DNA of 64,000 nucleotides, taken from Asparagopsis taxiformis (lineage: Eukaryota; Rhodophyta; Florideophyceae; Bonnemaisoniales; Bonnemaisoniaceae). The first letter of the stretch is position 1; the number at the start of each line of letters is the position of its first letter. The stretch spans positions 81,761 to 145,760 of the forward strand of contig JALQPE010000603.1 in assembly GCA_030407315.1 (NCBI GenBank). The letters are read 5' to 3'. Both the position numbers and the translations under genes were made by a program. Below, piece by piece: positions 18,704 to 26,978 of this stretch. A model generated the notes under the pieces. The model was not told where the DNA came from and did no database searches. It saw only the letters and a list, made by a program, of their open reading frames with translations.

Positions 18704-18938
18704 GGTGGATGTCCAGCTCAGTTGCATTGCTGTCCAGCCCAGAAATTCTACAATTCAGGGCAGAAAAAAATATTGCAAAAAACATCGATTTCAGCGGGTC
18801 GATTGTGCCGTACGGCACACCCCCATCTCAAAAACATGTTCACATGTGCATGTTTTTGAGAATAGCCCAAATTTTAATTCAAATCAGGACGTCTTCCGGA
18901 CATAGGGGTGCTCGCGGCCTAGCTCGACAGCTGTAATT
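18704..18938 (-). repeat. Right TIR of the methyltransferase-SET element
   Basis: Reverse complement of the left arms, carrying the same hairpin, 16-bp palindrome (18804-18819) and outer TTACAGCTGTC end. Confidence 0.85.
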
Positions 18939-19116
18939 GTACCTCATTAAATACTGTTGATGACTGCCTACCGTATACAATCTGGACTGTTGGCGTATTC
19001 TCCGGTACTTGACCTGAACGTTCATCGCAGACCGTTGTGGTTACCGACACTATACAGCAATCTTTTTTGTATCTCGTGCAACTCAATCGTTCCATCGCTT
19101 CCGGGAAGGCTTCATT

Positions 19117-20939
19117 ATGCCGCCGCGTATTGCGAAGAAAGCTCCAAAGCCTCCGGGCCTCCAGAAAACCCGGTCAGCAGCTGCTGTATCGAGTGCCCGA
19201 CAATCCCGTGCGAAGAAGCGGTCTGGGCCTACCGGCAGCATTGAACCGCGGTCCGGTAGTCGCAAGACGGACCGGCGCAGAACTGGGGATCCGCAGCGAG
19301 AAAGTGAGGAAGGAGGAACGGCGCGGAGAGAGATGGGGCTTGACCGAGGCAAGCGTGCTCGCAGGGACAGTGAACATCATGATGATGACATGATAGTGGC
19401 TCAAAACATGTTGGAATTGCGGCAGAGTGCTATGGCAAAGGTAGTTCCTCCCGGGTTGGCAGATGCGGAGGTGCTGCAGACGGAGTCCCAGCCGGGGGTT
19501 CCCGAGACACTGGAGGCTGTGACCCCCACTGCGCCAACTATGCCGAGTACATCAGCCCCAGCAGGTAATGCAGTCAGGGACCCGAGGATAGCGGCAAGGG
19601 ATGTTGTTTCTGAGCAACGTTCACAGGATGCCAACTATCATCGGCGGTCAGGTGGTACTGAGGGGAGAGAGCAGCCGGAGTGCGGGCCTCGTCACAACAG
19701 ACTGTCATTGGTGCCAAATATGCGCGTAACGCCCCCGCGACGTCAGGCTATTGCCGATGGAGGACATCATAATCCCGATAGCGTGCGAGATGGGGGGACG
19801 GTGAGGGCAGAGAGGTTGCATCCGCCGGAATCCATCGATTTAATGGCGAGTCGCATCAATGCGCAGAAGAAGAAGATCGCGGAGCTGGAAAAAAAGTGTT
19901 TAGCCAGGACATAGCAAACAAGGCGCTCACCACGGAGATAGTTGCGTTGGAGGCTAAGGTGAAGACTCTGCAGGCGGAAAATGCCAGCCTTACTGCAATT
20001 GCGAGAACAGGTAGAATCAGTGATCACGGTGGCGGTAAGTCGAAAATACAGAAAGCCATTCCTGTGAAATACCTTGGAGTTCTTAGGGCGGTTGAGGAAA
20101 ACCTGACAAAGTGGTGCAAGAACGAGACTATGGAGCTGGACCCTATAGCGGAACAAACGCAGAGACGTTGGACTGGACGTACCATCGAGGTAGAGCCGGT
20201 AGAAGGGACACTTTGGAGCGAAAACGGTGTAGGATATATTGCTACTCCTCCGGGCTATATCATCAAGAATCTGCAGTGGTATACACCTTCGTACAGGGAC
20301 GAGAGTGATCTGCTGAATGACTTGGTGCGACACGTACTGCGTCAAAGTCCGTGGTGTGATGTGTTTTCCGATGAGGAGCAGCGTGTGTGCTGTCAAGAGG
20401 CTGTGGCGGGGAGCAAGGAATTGAAAGTGAAGGTGACGCAGAAACTGTCCGACGTGATGAGTGCACGGAAGCGTAATGCGAGGGACAGATTGTTCGGTTC
20501 GCTGGGGTACACGAAATTAATGTCTAGATGCACGATGCTGACGACGCGAGCTGAGATGGACGAGCGAGAGGATCAAAAGCGCGAAGCGTCTGAGAAGCTT
20601 TTGAAACGGGAAAGCAACGGTGATTTGGATATGGGGAGGTGGCGAACGGCACCGTTCTCAGAGCTGCGATACAGCAAAGGCATGGTTCCTGACAGCTTCG
20701 AAATGGAAGTGAATGGTGATGCATGGTTTAACAACCGAGTAGCTGTGAATGTGCTGGACATCTTCAGGGGTTATTCGATACGACCAGAACAAGTAATGGA
20801 CATAGAGACGAGCATACTAACGCTGGCGCGCCTGGATGCTTGGCTAGTGACTACTGTGGAGTGTTTGGATGAACCGAAGGGGAAAGGAGGTGCACGGCAG
20901 AAGGAGTTTACAAGGCGGTACAGTCAATATGTGGGGTAG
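19117..20939 (+). CDS. Coiled-coil protein of about 606 aa read across a -1 frameshift
   Basis: Frame 1 runs from ATG 19117 to a stop at 19914: a basic, Arg/Lys- and Pro-rich, probably disordered N-terminus ending in a heptad segment (INAQKKKIAELEKK). Frame 2 is open from 19896 to 20939 without an ATG at its start and continues the same coiled coil (DIANKALTTEIVALEAKVKTL). The join falls on A AAA AAG at 19890-19896, a canonical -1 slippery heptamer in the correct phase. The C-terminal region (about residues 300-600) is globular and unrecognised, containing SARKRNARDRLFGSLGY and a Trp/Tyr-rich stretch. It converges on the transposase gene at 21478-24519 and may be the second gene of that element. 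A one-base indel in a decaying gene is the alternative. Confidence 0.6.
19890..19896 (+). promoter_or_regulatory. Candidate -1 ribosomal frameshift site A AAA AAG
   Basis: The zero frame reads GAA AAA AAG TGT. Slipping back one base gives AAA AAA GTG TTT and enters the downstream open frame exactly within the shared coiled coil. No downstream pseudoknot was worked out. Confidence 0.5.
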
Positions 20940-20959
20940 CTTTTCAGCAATTAGTTGGT

Positions 20960-21400
20960 ATGGTGGTGTACTGCATGTCTTGTCTCCAAGGCTCGCAAGC
21001 AAGGGAAGAAACGGACGTTGTCGAGAGCGAACAGCGGACTAGTGCACAGTCACGGCATGTGTTTGCAAGCCGTACTGTGACGAGAGAGGCTGTTGAAGTG
21101 TGGCAAAGCGGAGAGGGGTCTGGAATTGTTCATGTCGTCGATGATGTAAACCGTTGCTCATCACTTGTTCTAGTGTCCGAGGATTGGATTCAATCGCATA
21201 TTACGCCAAACCTCGGTGCTGTAATGGATTGTGTGATTGCGCAAGGACTAATTGGCGCAGAACTTTTCGTCGTTGACCCATATGCTGGACACCTGAGTGC
21301 AAACCTGAATGTCGAAATCAATGCCCCACAGTATGGGGGCATGGAGCGGCGCCATGCAGCCACTGCTGATAACGGTTTTGGCGTAATGGAGGATGGTTGA
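20960..21400 (+). CDS. Hypothetical 146-aa ORF
   Basis: ATG at 20960, 20 nt after the stop of the coiled-coil gene, ending at 21400. The product has a hydrophobic and acidic central part (IVHVVDDVNRCSSLVLVSED) and no recognised domain. It could be a separate small gene of the same element or 3'-flanking sequence that happens to be open. Confidence 0.25.
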   Translation: MVVYCMSCLQGSQAREETDVVESEQRTSAQSRHVFASRTVTREAVEVWQSGEGSGIVHVVDDVNRCSSLVLVSEDWIQSHITPNLGAVMDCVIAQGLIGAELFVVDPYAGHLSANLNVEINAPQYGGMERRHAATADNGFGVMEDG

Positions 21401-21477
21401 AATTAGTGCAGTAAATGTGACGTTGGCTAGAAGGCTTATCATGTAGTACATTATCAATAGAGTGCTGCGATTTAGAT

Positions 21478-24400
21478 TTATTCTTCTTCATTATCATCTG
21501 TGAACTGGTAATCAGTGTTGGTGTAGAAGCGGTTGAGATAGAAACGGTGGTCCGACCAGTGCATTTGTTTCGTAAATGGCTTGACTGGAAAGCTACTTCG
21601 TACGATGTGCACGGTGCCGGATATAGTAGATGCAGGAATGAGGTCAAACCAAGGACCACCTGCACTGTGGGATGCAGTGTCATTGCTGTCAACGGATCCG
21701 TTGTCCGGGTCCCATGTGGACCACTTTAAACAAATGCACCCAAGTGATTTTTCCACAGCGGTTTTTGGGGCAAAGCAGGTCATATACTGCACGAAAGCGA
21801 GCTCTACAGGTTGAAACAGGTTTGGAGACTGCAGGCGTACCAGTGCCAGGACGCGCCCTACCCATATGGTTCTGTAGTCATCGGCAGTTCCGGAGATGAC
21901 GACAAAGGAGTACTGCGATCTCTTTGCGGGGCCGAATGATGAAGTTGCAAAGACGCGCTGCTGCTTGTGCCTCGACACGTTTGTGGGGCGAAGCATGCCA
22001 CTGTGCGGGTCAAAGTCGTCGGCATCTGGGACGTACCCTCCCATGACGTAGGCGGACTTTACCACGGTGACGGAAATGTCCATGTCATGTATTGGAGGGC
22101 CTTCTGCCGTGGCGCGCAGTCTAGCGAGGGTGAGGAACGCTTGTGCAGCTGTGTCACCGAGTTGCTGGAATAGCGTTATGGTGCCAGACGGGAACGAGGA
22201 GTTGTGCAGAGGCAAAAGAGTGGCAGGATCGGGCTGTCCGTCGATATCTGCAACGAGGAGTGTTGCATCGGGCAGCAGGGAGGCAAAGTCGTGCAGTGCA
22301 ACGGTGAATCCGTCGCGAACGAGTACTGCACCGTCTGTGGGCGATATCATGCGTGGGTTTCCCAATGTGTTGGATGGGGTGTGACCAGTTGGAGTGGCCA
22401 AGGAGAATTCCATGTGGCGAATAGTCTCTTCCATGGCTGTGGAGCGCCTTCGAGAGGTTTTCCTATAACTCTGTTTGAACAGAAGATGCGAGTGTTCGTA
22501 GGGGCCTGCATCGATGTGTTCCAGGGCGCCATATCTCTGCAAGTCACCGGGAAGATGGTCTAGAAGATGGAACTTGAAAGTTTTGAGACCTGTGGTGTGG
22601 AATGGGCCGAGGGTGGAGAGCATTGATTGTTTGAAATAGGAAATGGAGTTTTGGAGGCTTTCTAGTTCGGCGGCAGTCCAGTGCTTGATGCGACCGCGTT
22701 TCATGACCCATGCGACGAGGTCAGAGTATTGCGTGCAGATGGAAGTGAGGGGGGCTGTATCTACTTCGTCACAGCATGTGTCAATGAATGCTGCGATGAA
22801 AGGGAACACCATGTCGACATGGTGATAGTCTTTGGCTGCGAGCATGCCGCGTATGCCGTCCTCCGTGAAGAGGCCGTTCAAATTGGTGCCCTTCTCACCC
22901 TTGGAGAAGTCGACATGAAGACCGGTGATATAGTAGTCGCGTTCGATAGCGGACAGAATGCTGTTTGAGCCGGCGAGGATGGATTTTTTCACCTTCTTGA
23001 AGGTGCGAGGTGTCCCGGAATGGGAGGCAGTGGTGGTGGTGAGGTCTGGGGAGCTGAGGCGGTGGACAATGCACTGTTTGATGAGCTTTGAGATGCCGAG
23101 GTGGAGATTGTGCAGAGGCTCGAAGGAGAAAATGTTGTAGGGGTCTAGGGGACTGTTGGTGGGTAAAAGAGCGGTCGATTCGAGGACAGAGTGTTGTTCG
23201 AGGAGGGAGAGAGCTTCGAGCGGAGCAGTTGTATGCTCCTGAGCGCTCTCTTGGCGTGCAGAGCGTGTATCATCGAGGGAGCGGGGCTGGTGTGGCGCGC
23301 TGGATTCAAGTTGAGTGGCGGGGATGTAGCAGCGGTGGCAGGGATGTGTGGTGGTAGTGCTGTTGCGAGTGCATGACAGCTCTTTGGCCTCTGGAAAGTC
23401 GCAGCAATAATTGGCTAGGATGGGAAAGCATTGGCGGGCAGTTGCAGTGGAGTCTGTGCAGGGGAACCCGGAAGAGAACGCGGTGGATAGGGACGAAAAC
23501 ACTTTTTCGAGTGCTTTATGAAGAATATCAATTTTGCGAGCGCGACTAGCAGAACTAGAGGTTGTCGGCATTTCATCACCGAACAAGGCGTTGGACGAAG
23601 GGTTAACAATGTACGGAAGATACCCGACGATGGTGAGGCCGGTACGGATGCAGTGGCGACGGAGGGGGGCGGAGAAGTTGAGCAGTGTGACGTGTATGGG
23701 GTATGCGACGATTGCGGAGCTCTTGAGGCTTGTGCTGCTCTTGTCGGAGTACACTTGGAGGAGGCCGGCAAAGGAGGAAGGTGTGGGATCAGTTTCCTCT
23801 GCCCATACGACCTGTGGATCTTCCGAGAGCTGCACGCGCTGTCTAGTAACCTGGTGCAGCGTTTTCGCGAATTCTGTGTGTAGGGGATGAGAAAATATTG
23901 CGGTGCCGTCTGGGGCGGTCTGTGGGGAGGGGTGGAAGAGAGTATTTTGGTCGTTAGCCAGTGCTAACTGCCTGCGGAGCATGTCGACTGGGTCGCGGAG
24001 GTACAGCTGTGCCGAGTACTTACCAGTTTTGTCTGGAATGATGTGGCTCTTGTAACCTTCGGTGCGGAAATGTGTTTCGACCATGGAAGCGGTAACGTGG
24101 CGACATTCTTCTACGGTGCGAACGGCGCTGTTGAACTTTTCTAGGGAGAATGCGGGGTCTTGTAGGATGGTGATGACTTCGCTCACGCGGCCAGCGCCGG
24201 CCTTGTACTCGAGGGTTGTGAGACTGGCGGCGAGGGATTGCACGAGGAGGTCTGCGCGGGAGGGGGTTGAGGTTGGTGGCAGTGGAGCGTCACAGGGTGA
24301 GTCGCTGGAGGAAGCACGACCAGATTCTGGGTCTGGGGAGCTGGGTTGCGGGGAATCATGGTCGCCGTTTCGAGCAGGCTCATGGGTGACGGCAGGGACA

Positions 24401-24519
24401 CGAGCGTTGTTGAAATGTTGGGGAGAGGGGTTGAAACGGTAGCGACACGTTCGCTCATGCAGCGCGAGCGCATAAGCATCTACGCAGTAGTAGAAGCACC
24501 CTTCATACTTGCATTCCAT
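21478..24519 (-). CDS. Plavaka/CACTA-like transposase, 1013 aa
   Basis: Intact frame from ATG 24519. Residues 3-25 form a C-x4-C-x12-H-x3-C zinc-finger-like motif. A Ser/Pro-rich linker follows, then a transposase body with landmarks of the CACTA (EnSpm) superfamily, Plavaka branch: a first conserved block ending in PIHVTLLNFS and IVGYLPYI, a CHRCYIPA cysteine motif, the EPLHNLHLGISKLIKQ block, KFHLLDHLPGDLQRYGALEH, and the terminal GPYEHSHLLFKQSYRKTSRR block. These proteins cut and join element ends in the nucleus through a DDE site. The frame is unbroken, so the element may be or may recently have been active. AATAAA overlaps the stop codon. Clear CACTA-type terminal repeats were not found by eye. 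Confidence 0.75.
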   Translation of the reverse strand: MECKYEGCFYYCVDAYALALHERTCRYRFNPSPQHFNNARVPAVTHEPARNGDHDSPQPSSPDPESGRASSSDSPCDAPLPPTSTPSRADLLVQSLAASLTTLEYKAGAGRVSEVITILQDPAFSLEKFNSAVRTVEECRHVTASMVETHFRTEGYKSHIIPDKTGKYSAQLYLRDPVDMLRRQLALANDQNTLFHPSPQTAPDGTAIFSHPLHTEFAKTLHQVTRQRVQLSEDPQVVWAEETDPTPSSFAGLLQVYSDKSSTSLKSSAIVAYPIHVTLLNFSAPLRRHCIRTGLTIVGYLPYIVNPSSNALFGDEMPTTSSSASRARKIDILHKALEKVFSSLSTAFSSGFPCTDSTATARQCFPILANYCCDFPEAKELSCTRNSTTTTHPCHRCYIPATQLESSAPHQPRSLDDTRSARQESAQEHTTAPLEALSLLEQHSVLESTALLPTNSPLDPYNIFSFEPLHNLHLGISKLIKQCIVHRLSSPDLTTTTASHSGTPRTFKKVKKSILAGSNSILSAIERDYYITGLHVDFSKGEKGTNLNGLFTEDGIRGMLAAKDYHHVDMVFPFIAAFIDTCCDEVDTAPLTSICTQYSDLVAWVMKRGRIKHWTAAELESLQNSISYFKQSMLSTLGPFHTTGLKTFKFHLLDHLPGDLQRYGALEHIDAGPYEHSHLLFKQSYRKTSRRRSTAMEETIRHMEFSLATPTGHTPSNTLGNPRMISPTDGAVLVRDGFTVALHDFASLLPDATLLVADIDGQPDPATLLPLHNSSFPSGTITLFQQLGDTAAQAFLTLARLRATAEGPPIHDMDISVTVVKSAYVMGGYVPDADDFDPHSGMLRPTNVSRHKQQRVFATSSFGPAKRSQYSFVVISGTADDYRTIWVGRVLALVRLQSPNLFQPVELAFVQYMTCFAPKTAVEKSLGCICLKWSTWDPDNGSVDSNDTASHSAGGPWFDLIPASTISGTVHIVRSSFPVKPFTKQMHWSDHRFYLNRFYTNTDYQFTDDNEEE

Positions 24520-25120
24520 GTCGAGTTTTGACGCAAAAGGGAGGATTGCGAGCTGAACAGGGGAGACTGTGCCGTCCAGATGCGACCAATTTTATTTTTG
24601 TGGTGCTTTCGAGACTTGGAATGTAACGTGTTCGTAGTTTTGTGGGTAGTAGTTTTGTGCTCACTCCAGCTGACATCCCAACGGTGGAATTTAACCGAGA
24701 GTTCAATCATTTCCAACTGTTACATCACATTGCGTGCTGGCAACGTGTGCATGGAAGGACGAACGACTGCCCTGGGACATGAATTTTCAATTAATTCATT
24801 TGTAATAATAAACTTTTTTATTTCCGAACTTCGTGGAATCTGAATGTGCTTTACAGCGGATATGCCACGGATCATGTAAGGAAAGCAAATGGATTCTCAT
24901 ATATATGATTATATGTTTATATTCGTTGTTCTCGATCCGGATCTCATTGTTCGGGGATCAGAGACCATGGCTTGGGCCATACTCAATCTCACTGCCGGCG
25001 ATGATTTCGAGTATGCACAGCAAGACTTAAGCGGACGCTGAAAGCTGTCCGGTCGACGCCGCAGGCTCCACTCCGCCCTCATCACCGACTGAGATTCTTT
25101 GACCGCCTTTGCTTTGTTTA
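24520..25120. other. Intergenic, possible upstream exon of the microexon gene
   Basis: No long frame. A GTAAGG donor-like site at about 24871 follows a short ATG-led frame, and TATA-like ATATATATG lies near 24900, but neither can be tied to the downstream microexons with confidence. Confidence 0.3.
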
Positions 25121-25126
25121 GTGTAG

Positions 25127-26165
25127 AGGATGGACGAAGGTACGTGCGCGAATCTTGAGGGTATGCATTGAGGGAAGCGTGAGTTTTGAGTCTGACTATT
25201 TCCGTTGATGCGATATTTTTCATGGGAAGCCTGTTGACTCATGGTGTGTATTGAGCGGAGGATGGAAGAGAGGTACGTGAAGTTTTGAAAGTATGCTGCG
25301 AGGGAAGGTTGGTTTTGAGTCTGACTGTTGTGGTTGATTCCGATGTTGTGTAGATGATGCAGGAATGTTGATGACGGAAGGTAAGTTTCATTGAGTGCCA
25401 AGATGTGCTTTGCGAAGATATGGACTGCTGACTATGATTATTATTCATTGCAAGGTTTTTGGATCATGGTTTGTATTGTGTGTAGGATGGATGAGAGGTA
25501 CATTTGCGAGTTCTCAGGGTATGTAGCGAGGGAAACGTTGGTTTTCAATCTGACTGTTGCGATTGATTCCGATGTTGCGTAGGTGATGGAGGAATAGTGA
25601 TGACGGAAGGTAAGTCACATTGGGCGCCCAGACCGGTTGTGCGAAGATGCGGAATGCTGACTACTTTTCTTGGCTACACGATTACGTGACTTATGGTTTT
25701 TATTGTGTGCAGGATGGAACGGGTAAGGTAAGTGTGCGAGTTTTGAAAGTAAGCAGCGAGGGAAGGTTGGTTTTGAGTCTGACTATTTCCGTTGATGCGA
25801 TATTTTTCATTGGAAGCCTATTGAGTCATGGTGTGTATTGTGTGGAGCGAAGGTAAGTGTGCGAGTTCTGAAAGTATGCTGCGAGGGAAGGTTGGTTTTG
25901 AGTCTGACTGTTGTGGTTGATTCCGATATTGTGTAGATGATGCAGGAATGTTGATGACGGAAGGTAAGTTTCATTGAGCGCCAGGATGTGTTTTGCGAAG
26001 ATATGGACTGCTGACTTTGATTATTCATTGCAAGGTTTTTCGATCATGGTTTGTATTGTGTCTAGGATGGATGAGAGGTAAGTAAGGGAGTTTCTAGGAT
26101 ATCTTTCGTGGTAAGCGTTGCTTTTGAATCTGACTGTTGGGGTTGATGTTTTGTATGTGATGCAG
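25127..26165 (+). repeat. Compound tandem repeat, period about 225 bp
   Basis: Alternating blocks of about 90 and 105 bp, each containing a CTGAC and a GGTAAGT-type site. The 18-nt islands start at 25363, 25592 and 25946; the 12-nt islands at 25261, 25486 and 26066. One unit is shortened near 25730-25850. Confidence 0.85.
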
Positions 26166-26217
26166 GAGTGGTGAAGCAGGAACGGCAGGACTGAAGGAGA
26201 GTGAAGAAGGGATCTAG
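25261..26217 (+). CDS. Candidate microexon gene with tandemly repeated 12- to 18-nt exons
   Basis: Eight in-frame exon candidates: 25261-25272, 25363-25380, 25486-25497, 25592-25609, 25713-25727, 25946-25963, 26066-26077 and a last exon 26166-26217 ending in TAG. Most are preceded by TAG or CAG (two by GAG) and followed by GTAAGT, GTACGT or GTACAT. Each intron (about 88-218 nt) holds CTGAC about 35-60 nt before its acceptor, a branch-point match, except where a degenerate exon seems skipped (about 25847-25851). Spliced together they read a decapeptide repeat MDERNVDDGR with variants, with no stop until 26217. All repeat exons are multiples of three. The first exon was not found; a further exon-like unit lies at 25127-25139. 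Function unknown. The alternative is a 225-bp satellite that only mimics splicing signals. Confidence 0.5.
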
Positions 26218-26520
26218 GAAGATGGGGAATGAAGCTGTGAGGTGTTTCTGGTATGTGTATATTTTCGGGCATACGATAGAAGTGAGAGTGGGTTTCAAGT
26301 GGTGTAAGATTTTGCTGACCATGTTCGTGTTTGATGTCTTGATGATTTAATGGGCTGGGGTGGTGTCGAGGAAAGCGGGGATGGAATTGGGAAGGAGCGG
26401 ATTTTTGTAATCTAGGTCCTGAGGATTCTTGAAGTATGTGCGGATGGTGGTGCATGGCGTTCGGATGGTAGGGAGAACGCGATAGTGAGGGAGATGGGTG
26501 ATCGACGATATGCTGACAGG

Positions 26521-26660
26521 TATTTTGTATTCTGGCTGGATACGTATTTCGTATTCTGGCTGGATACATATTCCGTATTCTGGCTGGATACGTATTTCCT
26601 ATTCTAACCGGGTATTTATTTCCTATTCTGACCAGATATGTATTCCCTATTCTAGAGAGA
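26521..26660 (+). repeat. 24-bp minisatellite, about 5.5 units
   Basis: Units of the form GTATTTCGTATTCTGGCTGG plus ATAC repeat head to tail, the last two diverged. It lies in the likely 3' flank of the microexon array. AATAAA follows at about 26694-26699. Confidence 0.85.
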
Positions 26661-26784
26661 CGTATTGTATACGAGCAGTTTCGTAAATGAGAGAATAAAA
26701 TACGGTCCGATATGGGCCCTGAATTTACCATCCGCTGTAATTTCTTCCCTACCGGTTTTCGCTGATATATTGTATACTGGATGT

Positions 26785-26907
26785 CGGGTCCTAGTATTCC
26801 GCCATATGTACTAGAGAAAGTGGACGTCCGCATCCAAAAAATTTTTATTTTTTTTTGGACGCGGACGTTCATTTGTTCTAGTAAATCTCGGGGCAGACTA
26901 GGACCCG
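26785..26907. repeat. Imperfect foldback with GGACGTCCGC core
   Basis: A left arm from CGGGTCCTAGT through TGGACGTCCGCATCC pairs with a right arm GGACGCGGACGT through ACTAGGACCCG around an AT-rich centre. A third copy of the inner motif (CTGGACGTCCGCGTCC) follows at about 26918-26934. Probably a MITE relic. Confidence 0.6.
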
Positions 26908-26978
26908 TACTAGAGAGACTGGACGTCCGCGTCCACTTCCGAAAACACAGACGAGAGTTTCTCAGGTTTTCCAACCAG

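Larger units (their letters stand above)
13359..18938 (+). mobile_element. TIR element carrying a DNA methyltransferase-SET gene
   Basis: The left arm (13359-13595) and right arm (18704-18938) are inverted copies: both begin AATTACAGCTGTC, pass through an ACCCCT-TCCGG stretch and CCTGATTTGA, share a hairpin and a GTGCCGTACGGCAC palindrome, and end in GGGCTGG-type sequence. An extra arm copy in the left orientation lies inside at 14722-14909. Between arms are a Gly-rich repeat ORF and the methyltransferase-SET gene; no transposase was recognised. TTAA occurs just outside both arms (13355-13358 and 18947-18950), which could be a target duplication, but on the right it is 8 bp away from the shared end, so this is weak. 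The element may be non-autonomous cargo or use an unrecognised transposase. Confidence 0.7.

Noticed and set aside
13355..18950. TTAA target-site duplication proving a piggyBac or Kolobok-type element
   Set aside because: TTAA abuts the left arm, but on the right it is separated by 8 bp from the matching end, and TTAA is common in AT-rich flanks.
24968..25042. First exon of the microexon gene starting at ATG 24968
   Set aside because: The frame stops at 25040 and has no convincing donor before that; the true first exon remains unknown.
25027..25448. Minus-strand open frames over the 225-bp tandem repeats
   Set aside because: They are low-complexity reads of a repeat on the opposite strand; the splice-signal pattern is on the plus strand and explains the sequence better.
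25127..26165. Interrupted direct repeats as a CRISPR array
   Set aside because: The intervening sequences are themselves repeated and carry splice-like signals; there are no unique spacers.
26021..26974. Minus-strand 317-codon frame
   Set aside because: Its middle is the 24-bp minisatellite translated as a repeated octapeptide and its end is a foldback, so openness comes from repetition.
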